NCBI RefSeq assembly: GCF_947623445.1
Contig: NC_135244.1
Span: 13,826,860-13,890,859, forward strand
Direction of reading: 5' to 3'
From: Clavelina lepadiformis
Lineage: Eukaryota > Chordata > Ascidiacea > Aplousobranchia > Clavelinidae
Length of the DNA stretch: 64,000 nt
How positions within the stretch are numbered: position 1 is the stretch's first letter; each line of letters opens with the position of its first letter. The notes beneath the pieces were generated by a model. It worked only from the letters and a program-made list of their open reading frames with translations, was not told the DNA's origin and made no database searches. Both the position numbers and the translations under genes were made by a program. Positions 48,902-60,071 of the stretch are shown here, one piece after another.

Positions 48902-49282
48902 CGAGGGGTGGGCAAACTGCGGCTCGCCGGCATGTTTTTTGCGGCTCTTCTAGTCGAATCGTAAAATTCCAAAAAAATTGTAAAGGCTACCAAGAGTACC
49001 CTTAATGAACGTTGTTTCTGTCTATTTTTTTCTTTATTTAGGCACACTAGACATAGAATCCGACATTGTTTTCAGGTATAGATTCTATACTCTATGGCAA
49101 AGGTGGTCAAAGTGCGCCACGCCGACATGTTTTTTATGGGTCTTCTAGGTGAAAAGTAATATCCCAAAATGACTATTAATAATATAATAACCAAATTGAC
49201 AATCATTACTGATTTTGCGGCTCGCTAGTGTTTATAGTTTTCCGCAAGTGACTCTTTCATTGAACAAGTTTGCCCACCCCTG
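48902..49282. mobile_element. 381-bp hAT MITE with duplicated 5' part
   Basis: Left end CGAGGGGTGGGCAAACTGCGG and right end AGTTTGCCCACCCCTG are inverted complements apart from one extra G near the left tip. The 8-bp duplication AGTATAAT is perfect (48894-48901 and 49283-49290). The left-end sequence is repeated inside (about 49098-49160, GGTGGTCAAAGTGCGCCACGCC, ACATGTTTTTTATGGGTCTTCTAGG), so the element is a partial internal dimer. No coding capacity. Confidence 0.88.
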
Positions 49283-49835
49283 AGTATAATCCATATTTAA
49301 AACCTGATCGAATACTCTCTATGGATGAATTGTTTTCACAGAAGATATACAAATGGATTTTATATTAATCTATATTATACGTGATTAATAATCCAATAGG
49401 CCTACATCACGCAATAGTTTTATAGCTAAAAGCTTAATGCTTGTGTTTTTGGAGTTTAACTTACGACTTATGCTGAGGTACATACAAAAAACAAGGTTAT
49501 TCAATTTTTGAGTGTGTGAATTTGTTAGGGACTTGTGGTTGAATCTCTGATGTATAGATTTGTTTCATGTCAAAGCATTATCAATCAGTTGATTTCCAAA
49601 CGCAAAGTTTAGAGCATATTGATGCTCGCTTGATTTTGCAACTGATTTGTTTCTTATCTTAAAAGCCGTTTTCTGCGTCTATTTGTTTGAAAAGGTCATT
49701 AAAAAGGTTCGCACGAAACAGAAAGCAGTGTTTGATCAGTAAAGCTAACTTTGTTGATAGCAAGTTATCTGTAATCAAAAGTCATTATAATCTTGTTAAA
49801 GACTGTTCTTTTTTCTAGTCTTTGAACCAACACAC

Positions 49836-49843
49836 TATATAAG
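49836..49843 (+). promoter_or_regulatory. TATA box of the orphan gene
   Basis: TATATAAG lies 82-89 bases upstream of ATG 49925. It predicts a transcription start near 49865 and a 5' UTR of about 60 bases. Context and spacing support a TATA-dependent promoter; no other elements are identified. Confidence 0.6.
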
Positions 49844-49924
49844 CTGATTGCTTTTACTAAAGGACCACTTTGTTACTTAGCTCTTTAAAGTCTCACTACA
49901 TCTCATCAGCAAAGCTTTCAAAAT

Positions 49925-50507
49925 ATGTCTTGTGCACGCAGCCTTCAAGCTAGATCTGAAAACGAAAATAACTTGGCTCAACTCTTGGCTATGGTAAGCG
50001 TTGTTTTTGTGGATATTTAGAAAATTGAAGTCAATTTTATTTCTACGCATTTATAGGAATTAATGCACGGCTTATATCAAAGAGCTGCTGCAGTTGCAAA
50101 CTTTTTCGGTTTGACAGGCTCTAAACGAAGTAATGCGTTTGGACGAACACAACCAGCAACTTTTCTCCAGAAGTAGGCGGACCAAACCAACACCTTCTTC
50201 AATCGGAGTTGGCAAAACATATTGTGCAGGTGGAAAACGAAAAAGAGACGAAGTTGAATCGCTTAATATGGACAACGTAGACAACCTGGATCCTAAGCGC
50301 AGACGCGCCAGATTGTTGACAACAACTAACATCCGAATTGCTGGACAGGGAAGAATTACTCTCGGAAAACCCATCGACTTTAACGTGGTTCACGATGTCA
50401 AGGAAGCGCGTAGTAATCCTTCGGGTTCGTCACTGTGGAAGAAAGTTGTTAGGACCCAGCACGGTCGAATGTGCCAGTCTATGTTGAGTGCTTGCGTAAT
50501 TGCTTAA
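49925..50507 (+). CDS. unrecognised small basic, probably nuclear protein
   Basis: Two exons: 49925-49993 (23 codons, donor GTAAGC) and 50118-50507, joined in phase 0 across a 124-base intron with the pyrimidine-rich acceptor TTTTTCGGTTTGACAG. The product is about 152 residues. Exon 1 and the start of exon 2 (ENENNLAQLLAMALNEVMRLDEHNQQLF) have helical, heptad-like leucines. Two basic clusters, GGKRKRDE and DPKRRRAR, some 20 residues apart look like nuclear localisation signals. The C-terminal part (RIAGQGRITLGKPIDFNVVHDV...KKVVRTQHGRMCQSML) matches no domain I know. A second acceptor at about 50055 would give a short protein ending 50168. A TATA box precedes it, and the 3' half was duplicated to 45461. 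I do not assign a function; DNA binding is only suggested by charge. Confidence 0.65.
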
Positions 50508-50818
50508 GTTTTGGCTTTGTTTGCATTCTTTTTCAATAATGTTCCATACTTTTAATTATTCTTAATCTTTTTTGTTTTTGTTTTGTTCGCTTTCGTTCTT
50601 TTATAAACCTTCCGATAAATGTAAATAATAATGTCAAAGAGTAAATTCTATATGTGGCGTTTTTTCATGCAATTTGCAAACAAGAGTCAGGCATAATAAC
50701 ATCATTGTATAGCATTAATTCAAAACCTAAAGCAGACGATTGAAGGTGCGCAATCTACCACCGGTTGATCTGCTTATAAAACCATAGTTTGCAAACCTTT
50801 GCAAAGCAAAATTTACTT

Positions 50819-50893
50819 ATCAGTCGGAAAATCGAACCCCGTCTTCCGCGTGATTAAACGGTATACCTACCATATAACTCACAAACATCGCTG
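50819..50893 (-). pseudogene. decayed tRNA(Asp-like) relic
   Basis: The minus strand reads ...GGTAGGTATACCGTTTAATCACGCGGAAGACGGGGTTCGATTTTCCGACTGA. It aligns with the anticodon 3' half (CACGCGG), variable region and T arm of the tRNA-Asp at 47021, with an intact B box (GGTTCGATT). The acceptor and anticodon stems are broken. It sits just past the duplicated flank of the orphan gene, in the same order as the tRNA at 47021 relative to the pseudogene copy. Confidence 0.7.
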
Positions 50894-52192
50894 TATAGGT
50901 TAAAATATTTTAAATTAAGACAACAATTTAAAAATTGAATTTGGAATCAATTGAAAAATGTATAGAATTTAACCAGAGCTTCGCAGCACTTTCAAACGCT
51001 GACTTGCTTTGGGTGCTGGCATGTATAGAAGCCCTTTGCAAATCGCTTTGTGGTAGGCTTACATTGCTGCTACGGATTAAAACTCTTAGAGGCCCTAAGC
51101 ACTAAAAACATTGGTGCCCTAATACAACTGTCATGGAAAAATAAACAGTAATAAACCAGAAAATAACATTTATTTGATCGCATACTCAAACGTAGATGAG
51201 CCTGTCTGCATGTAGCCTAAGCAAAAATATTTATATCTAGTGACTAATAGTTTTTTCTTTTCTTCAATCAAAGTGTAAATCTTGTCTAGTACATGATAAA
51301 GCTGATATGAATTTCAACTTATAACCTTGCTATATACGACTTTTATTATTCACTGGAAGTGAGTTTTTCCAAATTTTAAACAAAAAGTTTGTTTACTTCG
51401 CGCTAACTATCACAGTGAATTTTAACCTTTGCCGCCCTTACTTCGGGATGGTTTAAAATTTCAAAATAAGTTAATATAAAAATTCATACAAATATATATA
51501 TTTGTAATTTATTGCATAGTTAAATGCCTGACAATAAACACCCTTATTTTTACTAATACATAATATATTTTTTTAACGTTAAATTTTTTTTATCAGCATC
51601 AAAGCACGAAATATAGGAGTATACTCTAAACACAGGTAAATGTTATGCAAAATACTATAATGTGCAGTTTTTCGTTAGATATCACTGTTCTGTTTCAAAA
51701 GTCCCATTAGTGGAGAGACAAAAAAACAAGATTTTGATTTTTTAATTAAGCAATTTTTCCCATTAAGTGTCTAGAAAAAAAATGGAGCCCGCTAAAATTC
51801 CAACTATGTATATATACATTTTAACGAAACGAAATATTTTAAAATTCTTTCAGCAATTTTGTTAAAAATAAAAAGATTGTTTTGTCTCATCGATCTCAAA
51901 CTTCTCGTGCTATAGGTTCAAGTGTTTTGGATATGTATTAGTATTACTTATAGTCTGCAACCACAGTTCCATTTTATTCATTTATACTCAATTTAATAAA
52001 TTTTGCATTAAAACTAGAAGATGGATTTAACGTTAATTCATTTCTAAATTTCAATGGTTTATCTATATCAACTATACGATGTCGTACAGTTGGCTGTACA
52101 TATAATACGATGTACGTACCGTACGTACGAAATGTGACAGATACGAATACGTGGAAAATACATATAATTCACCCATGGAAAAGGTTAAAGCA
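50894..52192. other. AT-rich non-coding interval
   Basis: About 1.3 kb with long A/T runs and no credible open frame. At 52110-52140 there is a small palindromic cluster, ACGTACCGTACGTACG. Nothing else recognised. Confidence 0.5.
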
Positions 52193-52480
52193 GAGTTGTA
52201 ATCGGGTCTTATAATTTTAACCCCAACCAGGCCCGAAAGTAGAAGCTAGAACCAGAAAATTTATTTGAAGCCCGAAAGTTATATTTACTGAATGAATCAA
52301 AATCATCTTTTGATGTCATCCTTTTTTAAATTGCGCTTTGCTCTCTGCGGGACATTTTTAACACCCTACGCGCATGCACACTTCTGTAAAGAAAAATTAC
52401 GACGCAATAGTGGCAGAATATTAGTATGAATTCGCGCCCGGATTGTTTTCAAATTAAAGCCCGGATCCGACTTACAACTC
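52193..52480. mobile_element. 288-bp candidate MITE
   Basis: The left end GAGTTGTAATCGGGTCTTATAATTTTAA is mirrored by the right end, which on the other strand reads GAGTTGTAAGTCGGATCCGGGCTTTAATTTGAA. Interior GCCCGAAAGT and GCCCGGAT repeats add symmetry. No clear target duplication was found; the GAGTTG motif recurs just outside the right end. Superfamily unknown. Confidence 0.5.
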
Positions 52481-52559
52481 CGAGTTGAGTAGATTTTGCC
52501 TCCTTTTTCTTGGTGCCTTAAGCACGTGTTCATTGTTCCACGAAGAGTAGTAGCCTAAC

Positions 52560-55500
52560 TATGGTCAATTCGTAGCTTAATCCATTTTATTTTTAATGCG
52601 TTTATATATGCCTCAATATCAATCATGTTTGCACCGCTTTCAGCATAACTAGAACTGTACACAAAGTTTCGCGTTTGATTTGTTTCCATTTGGAACCCCA
52701 GATAAAGTGGTACAGCAAGGCTTTAACTTTCTTCTTAAAGGTCATCGGAAGATTAATTCCCAAATAATCAATAGAATCAGTCGACCATTTTAAATCTTGT
52801 TGAGCTAATGGTTTACTTGTCGTATTTCTCAAAGATCTAACGTAAAACGCCTGCGATTTATCAAAATTAACTCTACAGTTAGAGATTATGGCAATTTTTT
52901 AAAAACAATGTTTACAGTTGAAAAATCAGTAGGAGAACCTTCTAAAAAAATTATTGTGTTGTCTGCGAAAAGCGACGCTTTAAAAATACTTTGTCTTATT
53001 CTTATACCATCAAAAACACTAATAACTGCTATAGTATTTCGATGCACAATACAAATAATGATGGAGATAAAGGGTCTCCTTGTTGAACGCCGTGGCAAAT
53101 GGCAAAGTTTTCAGATAAATATTGATTGTTTGTAATAACGCATCTAAGATTTGAGTAAAGTGTTTTCACCCATTCAATTAGTTGTGTCTGGAATTAGTAG
53201 GCTTTGAGACAGCAATAAATAAAGTTCCAATTCAGGGAATCAAAGGCTTTATATATATACATATCTAACACAATGAATGGTGCCGGGAATCTCCTACTCA
53301 TCCACGTAATCAATAATATCATAAAGCATACGAATGCTATTGCTAATAAGCCTATCTTTTATAAATCCATTTTGGTCGTAATGAATTAAGTGGTCAATTC
53401 GTCTTACAATTCTTTTACTTATTATTTTTGAGATTATTTTATAATCTGATTTCAAAAGCGTGATTGGTCTGTAATTGTTTGTAAACAATCGGTTTTTGTT
53501 TGGTTTAGATATAAGAGTCACTACCCCTTCTCGCTGTGAGTTAGACATTACCCCACTGGCGCTAGATTGATTTACTGACGCCATAAAAATCGACTTAATA
53601 TCTGGTCAAACTGCTTTGTAAAACTCTATGCCAATGCCATCGGGACCAGGAGATTTGTTGTTAGCCATACTTCTAATTACACTTTCATTAAATTACATTC
53701 AGATTCGGAAATCTTTGTACTTTCTTCGTCTGTGTTCTTCCATATCAATCTTAGGAATCTCGAGTTTTGATAGGACTGAGTTTATCAGGTCAGGTGTTAC
53801 ATTGTTAGCGAAACTTTCTTAACTCTTGTAATATAAGACTTTGGTCGGTTAAAATTTTTCCATCAGAGTTTAGACATGTTATCCTATTTTTGTCTGCATG
53901 ATGCTTTTCTAATTTAAAAAAATATTTTGTTTTTTTCTCTGAATTCAGACCCTTTGGCCTTACTTCGAACTATTGCAGCATTGGTATGCCAATTTCCAAC
54001 AGAGCGTCCAGTTGTTGTTGCTTTAGGAAGTTTAGGGTAACTTGTTGTAAGATGGAATCTTTATTGCCCTCTGGTTTGAGTAATTCTTTATCGAGAGTCT
54101 TTAAATCTCTCCAGGCGCGTTTGAACTTGTGAAAGACGTTTCTTTTTGCGAGCACTATATTGAATTGTAACACCAACAAGTATACAGATTGAAGTATCCC
54201 ACAACCCGTGTGGATCAATTTCATCTGCGGTATTGTCTTTTTTAAAGTTTACTATTTCCTTTTTCAAAAATTCCACGTACGGTTGGTTTTGTAAAAGTGA
54301 ACTGTTCATTTACCAGTAACCGTTACCTCGATGTAACGATAAAGCTAGGAGGTAGCGATAAATCATGTCACGACTCACGACGCGATGATTGGAATTAACG
54401 CCGGGTACAAGTGTAGCAAGTGGTGCGATTTCAAAAAAATCTAGTCTTGTCGCTGTATACAGTCGTTTTAGAATACGTGTAAATTTTTTTAATGTGTTTT
54501 TTTTTTCAGCACTGAAAGCATCAAGGGTTCTATGTGGTTGACCACGCATGCCTGCGCTTGTTTGTTCAAGTAGCAACCGCCCTCATCTTTATCTAGTACT
54601 CTAGTGCATCGCTTAACTAGATCAAAACTGCCGCCTATTACGCCACTGTTTAAACTTATATTCCATTTTATTGTGCCAACAGTTCCTCATGAAACTCAGG
54701 TACATCGTTATTTGGCCCATAAACATTAACCAATATAATTGAGATATCGTCAATACCTACTTTTAGAATTTGATATTTTCCGTGGTTATCTGATAGAATT
54801 TCAAAGCACGTGTAAGAATTAAGATCCTTAGAAAACATTACACACACTCCTTTGAAGTTAGTGGGTCCATGCTCCCAGAAAATTTCGCCGTTCCATTCTA
54901 CAGTAGTTTCCAAAGCTTTTCATTGTCAACTGAGCTATGTGTTTCTTGCAATAATATAACGTAATACTTTTTGCATTTCAAACAATGAAAAATAGATTTT
55001 CCTTCAAATGGACATTGCAGTCCGCAAACATTAAAAGAGGCAATTTTCAAGGAAGCCGTTTGTGATCTATATAATGATTAAAACATATCTATGACTTTTT
55101 AATTAGAACGTCTATTTTAAACTCAAATTCCATTCCACAAGAACAAGAGTATTTTTAATTTCTAGCAAAGGACTGGACACGAGACCTTCGGTAGTTCTTA
55201 ATTCTGGTTGAAAGGTCCTGTAAGGTAAGACGGAAGTTTTCTCATCGAAATTTGACAGAGGACATGAAGCGGTACTTTTTCCGAAATGTAAAAGAAATCG
55301 TCACAACAAAAGTCTATGATCTCATAATCGATCTTGCACGCCCAACAATGCAATGAAAGACAGTCTTCGTTAGTCCAGCTTTCAGCATGACACTTGGGGC
55401 AAGTAACGTTGAATTTCTTTTCACAGCAACTCATGGTTTTCTTTTTGGGTTGTTGTTCTATATTTCCTGGACTAGACAATGGTCTTTTTAAGTCTTTATT

Positions 55501-57013
55501 TTCTTTTTTGCCCGGATTTGTTATAGCTTCCACGATTAGATTCGATGCAGCCCCATCGGTTTGCCAGAAGGTGTTTGACTTGATTATTCGTTGACGTCAT
55601 CATTGATTGTACATCGTGGTTAATTGTTTTTAGATATCGACATGGCCAATTCAGTTGCGAGGTTTACGGTGTTCTTCAGGCTACTGGCAAACTCAGAAAA
55701 TTCTTTTTTTTGGGGGCAAGCAGCTTGCTTGTGGTCAATCTGTCCACAGAATTTGCAGGTAATTTCTTGACCCTGGTAAGTTACATAAAACTTGGCGGTT
55801 ACTATTATATACACAATAACTACCATACTATGGAAAATTAATATATTGCTATCTGACTCTTAAGAACGATTAGAAGGTTGCGAACTCTGTCTAGAAATTC
55901 CTAAACTTCAGTTGCATGGTTTATATGAATCTTAAGCACTGAGAGTCTGATTAATATTGGGTTTAATACTCTTCATTATTACTTCAAATAAACACTAAAA
56001 ATTACAACAATATTATTATTATATAAAAAGATTTCAAGAATTAATTAGCAATCAAGCGTACACTCTACGTTACATTTTGATTTAAAAGAATTGTTCACAG
56101 AGTTATTACGATCTATATCTTCTCATTCATTGAACTTTAAAAACTCTAATTGTATACTGAAGAACTAATATTAAGACAAACTAGAACCAATCTAATACTA
56201 ATTCTGAATCAGTAAAAACATAGCATGCAACTATACATTTATACGCTGAATGAGATAATAAAGAAACAGAATTCCAACTTGAGGCGCAATGCGTCTATCA
56301 ATGACAAGAAATGATTTGGACTTTTAAACTCGAAGTTTTACGTTCAGGGGATAATTACAATTTGGAAATTTTCAATAAAAGGAAACAAATGTCAATCAAT
56401 ATTGTCTATTTTTATGTTAACAATGTTGTTAATACGAGGTCAATCGTGCAGTTAAACAATTTTACCGATTAAGTTGTCAATCACATAGGGGTTATTTCGA
56501 ATTCTGCAAACTCATAATGCAATGTAAATAACATGTTTGCAAAATATGATGACAAGTATTGAGTTATCATAGCGCAATAAGTTCAAAAGTGCAATGTAGA
56601 TAGCATGTTAACAGAACTGATTGTCAATCAACTATTCTTCGATAAGTTTGCAATTATACCGTGAACTGAGATTGAAGTTATGGCAAGTATGACTGTATGA
56701 CGTTATGTAATAGCGCAGTAAATATCAGAAAAATAATTATAATGACACAACTTGGAATACAATGGAAACTGTGTCTTCCAAACTCTCTTCCATTTATATA
56801 AATGTAACTTGATGTTGGGTTTTCTTGAAGGTCACATTTATTCATTTTAACAATACGCATACCTGTGTGAAGTTCGACCTTATCAAGTTTGAACCCTGTA
56901 TCCAAGCATTGACCATAGTTTTTCTCTAACGCTGTGGCAATTTTTTCATTGGGAAACGGCACTGGAACCCATCCGATTGCTACACGAATTCTGTCGGATT
57001 CGTATGATCTCAC
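52560..57013 (-). mobile_element. dead LINE of the L1/Tx1 group
   Basis: Broken fragments follow the usual LINE order on the minus strand. ORF1 parts: 57013-56780 (VAIGWVPVPFPNEK, ELHTGMRIVKM) and 55790-55620 with a CCHC zinc knuckle (CKFCGQIDHKQAACP). A Cys-rich piece follows at 55533-55198. ORF2 starts with an apurinic endonuclease (ASFNVCGLQ, LLQETHSS at about 55050-54900; LVNVYGPNND at 54740). Reverse transcriptase follows: NNKSPGPDGIGIEFYK (about 53670-53620), NYRPITLLKSDYKIISK and HYDQNGFIKDR (53480-53360), FADN in place of FADD (about 52970), and the C-terminal FIWGSKWKQIKRETL and ANMIDIEAYINALKIKWIK (52720-52560). LLKSDYKI and KIKWIK-type blocks are typical of L1/Tx1. Many stops and frameshifts make it inactive. 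Confidence 0.88.
55793..56779. mobile_element. 987-bp insertion inside the LINE ORF1
   Basis: ORF1 runs to ...YINGREF at 56780 and resumes at YVTYQGQ from 55787 with no loss of residues. The intervening 987 bases are AT-rich and unrelated. AAACT occurs at both junctions (55788-55792 and 56780-56784), consistent with a 5-bp target duplication. Ends (TTGGCGGTTACTA and GTGTCTTCC) show no clear inverted repeats, and no coding frame is recognised. The type of element is unknown. Confidence 0.65.
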
Positions 57014-57174
57014 ATTACTGAGTTAAGTTACTTTTTCTAATTCCGTTGACAGTTCGAGATCGTGTTTTACAGGTGATGTTAAACTTCCCACCTTTCATTT
57101 CTCCGATCCCAATAAGCTTAGTAATAGGAAGCTCTATATTCTGCAGTATTTTGTAGGCCTATATATCTTCTTTT

Positions 57175-58065
57175 TTAGTAACTATTTGGCTCCTCCCTGA
57201 GACATGTCGGCCTTTTCAAAACATATTTTTCTTTCAAAGCTTGACTTGCCGCATTGGCATAATTAATTGTGGATTCTGCCATTATCAGCCTGCGGTATAA
57301 CGTCCGCACGCTAGCATAAACCACCAACGAATTGCGACAGCTTTCTCTTCGTTCACATTTATACTCTTTCTTAAAACAGGCCATGGTTTTGCAAGAATGC
57401 CAAATGTGTTCTCTAAAGATGAGTTACAGATGTTAACTACAAACAAACGTTTTCCAGGTTCAAGACAAAGGGCATTCACCAATGCAACGGCGTGCTCGGC
57501 TCAACTGGTAATTGAAGATTAGCTATTCTTCTCCAACGCATCTATTGGGATAAGGCTACATTAAGTTTTTCACTAAAGGGAAATCGTTATCACCGACAAT
57601 TAAAGCAGTATGGTACTTTGACGGTGGTAGACGGCAGAGAATCTGGTTTCAGTACATGTGCAATTTGTCATGTTTAAGTCATTTACCAATTTCTGATTCG
57701 GCAAATATGCCACAATCGCTATGTCTCCTGGAATCTCGAATATCAATCATTGTAAAGCAGTAATTAGCATCACAAACGCCTAATAAAACAATACTGTGAT
57801 ATCCTTTGTAGCTGTAGAACTCTGATCCGGCGTTTTTTGGCTTTTGAATGGCAATATGTTTTCTGTCAATTTGTTTCTGTCAATATGTTTTTGTTAATAC
57901 ACATTGGAAAATTCCGTTTGATCTAAAATCTTCTGATATTCCTATCCAGTCAGCTTGGCATGAAGGAGGATTCAAAACTTTTTCCTGAGTGCTTCGCATA
58001 TTGCGCTGCGAGTTTCTGGAACAATCTTTCCTATGGCCGATTCGCTTACTCAGAAACTGAATGAA
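57175..58065 (-). pseudogene. dead PIF/Harbinger transposase
   Basis: Fragments in three frames match the DDE_Tnp_4-type nuclease of Harbinger transposases. In gene order they are LNPPSCQADWIGISEDFRSN with FQC (about 58000-57900), KHIAIQKPKNAGSEFYSYKG (about 57860-57800), VCDANYCFTMIDIRDS...HSDCGIF (about 57790-57700), VGDNDFPLVKNLM (about 57590-57555), NYQLSRARRCI (about 57520) and LENTFGILAKPWPVLRKSI (57410-57355). A final helix ends EEPNSY at 57178. Asp residues of the first two catalytic blocks and the GDNDFPL block are visible; the frame is broken by several indels and stops (for example after NLM). No matching HARBI1-like second protein or terminal repeats were identified. Confidence 0.85.
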
Positions 58066-58147
58066 AGTGATTAAAATGAATCTCCCGTTGCCAAATAGGC
58101 CTATCTGCGAGACAAGAAATATAAGTTAACCTGAGTGTGCATGTATG

Positions 58148-58518
58148 TGTGATAAATATATCACTTAATGTTATATAAAATTGTGTACAACATAGAATTC
58201 TCATCTATGGAATCAGTGAAGCATAACGTGACGTAATCGATTGTTCCCTTGTGCGTGCATTTTGTTTTACTCAGTCTCTTTCAGTCGTACGTTCAACGCC
58301 GCAACAAGTCTCTGTGCTGTTGCTGTTATAATGTTCTATCTTGATGTATACGTTCAAAGAAGCTTCAAATATAATCAGATTATACAGTAGTCATTCCTGT
58401 GTCATCATTGCTGAAGTCTATCAAAGTTCACTGTTAAGTAATACACAAGGAAACAGACTTTGTAGTGTAGGTGGGTAAACCTTACAGTTTAAGGGACCAT
58501 ATACCACATTTCATTACA
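58148..58518. repeat. left LTR of a small LTR retroelement
   Basis: A 371-bp direct repeat, TGTGATAAATATATCACTTA to CATTTCATTACA, with TG...CA ends. Read base by base against 59697-60067 I find no difference. It contains TATATAAAA near its start (58172-58180). It has interrupted DNA just beyond the dead Harbinger copy. Its orientation is plus, as judged from the purine tract before the right copy. Confidence 0.93.
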
Positions 58519-59696
58519 AACTGATGCAGCCGAGTGAGGACGAATTGACAATAAAAAGAAGACATTTCCATTACAAGTGTGGTGGAGACGAAATAGCTGA
58601 GAACTACGCTTTTCTTTGCGGAACAACCTATGAACAATTAAATTTGAGGTTGAGAGAAGTCTAGTGATCTCAGACTGCAAGTTTCGAAGATATGTCTCAT
58701 CTACAACTCATACAACAATCATTGGATCCAGACAATGTGATTTTCAGGCAAATCACCCTCAACGATGGTGACGAAGAATCGCCTGGACTTCAACCAACTT
58801 CGAATGCAAGAATGACCGACGAACAAAGCACTCCAGTGAAAACACTTTGTCGGTATTTGGACATTCAGTAATGATTTTTTGTTTGTTTTTTTCTCTATGT
58901 AATATATATTATAGCGTTATTGTGTAGTTTACCTTAATTGATGGTGGCTTAGTTGCTATACTCTCTAACGGTTCAACCATGCCGGAGAGAAATTTTTCTT
59001 TGTGTTATTTTGTTATGCTTTAAAACATAGCGGTTGTTTTCGAAGGTTAAACAAATGCCCAAGGCTAACACCGATACACTATGTTGAATGTCAATTACAA
59101 AACGTATTTGACTAATTTTATATATATTTTGTAATACGCGTAATTCCAAGTGAAATATTCACGCAGCTACACTGGGAAAACCAGATGCTGGAATATTATT
59201 AAATGGTCTTGTGATGAAAAGGCGAGATTAAGCTATACAGAAGGAATAATGTATAGAGTTTTGTTTACGGAAATCGGCGTCACGACATGTGAGATGAAAC
59301 AATTGCAGCCGTTTCCTCATTGTGCTATCCTGCGTAAGAAACCGCAACTAGCGTAAAATTGTGCCAGCTGGCATACGCGTGATGTGTCACATGACATCCT
59401 GTGCTCTGTTTTCTATTTAAAGTCGTGACATAAATGTCATTGTTTGTTTTGTATACTAATTTTGAGTTACAGAAAACATATTACTGTCTTTTTGCGAATA
59501 TATTGCCAATATGAATTGCATTATAACTATGTTTCAACGTTTATTGTTATGTGATCTACATTTAACGTGTTATATTGACTTTTGTTATCAACACTATTGT
59601 TTTAATTATTGTTCACCGAGAATTGTTTTTATTATGATCATGAAATACCGTTCATTTTTTTTCAAAAAATTTACGATATTTCCTTGGGGAAGGTTA

Positions 59697-60067
59697 TGTG
59701 ATAAATATATCACTTAATGTTATATAAAATTGTGTACAACATAGAATTCTCATCTATGGAATCAGTGAAGCATAACGTGACGTAATCGATTGTTCCCTTG
59801 TGCGTGCATTTTGTTTTACTCAGTCTCTTTCAGTCGTACGTTCAACGCCGCAACAAGTCTCTGTGCTGTTGCTGTTATAATGTTCTATCTTGATGTATAC
59901 GTTCAAAGAAGCTTCAAATATAATCAGATTATACAGTAGTCATTCCTGTGTCATCATTGCTGAAGTCTATCAAAGTTCACTGTTAAGTAATACACAAGGA
60001 AACAGACTTTGTAGTGTAGGTGGGTAAACCTTACAGTTTAAGGGACCATATACCACATTTCATTACA
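59697..60067. repeat. right LTR of the small LTR retroelement
   Basis: Same 371-bp sequence as 58148-58518, same orientation, with TG...CA ends, preceded by the purine tract and followed by the TATG duplication. Confidence 0.93.
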
Positions 60068-60071
60068 TATG

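Larger units (their letters stand above)
58148..60067 (+). mobile_element. 1.92-kb non-autonomous LTR retroelement (TRIM-like)
   Basis: Two identical 371-bp LTRs flank 1178 bases of internal DNA. The 4-bp target duplication TATG is intact (58144-58147 and 60068-60071). A polypurine tract GGGGAAGG lies three bases before the right LTR (59686-59693). The sequence after the left LTR (AACTGATGCAGCCGAG) is not a standard TGG-type primer-binding site. The inside has no gag, protease, reverse transcriptase or integrase. A 57-58-codon frame starts at 58692 (MSHLQLIQQSLDPDN...), with no recognised domain; it could be a remnant of gag. Movement would have needed proteins from a related autonomous element. 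Identical LTRs imply recent insertion, or later gene conversion. Confidence 0.92.

Noticed and set aside
50055..50168. alternative exon 2 start of the orphan gene giving a short protein
   Set aside because: The acceptor at about 50055 leads to a stop after roughly 37 codons, whereas the 50118 acceptor opens the long frame; kept only as a possible isoform.
52110..52140. palindromic ACGTACCGTACGTACG cluster
   Set aside because: Short, isolated and with no associated gene; could be chance.
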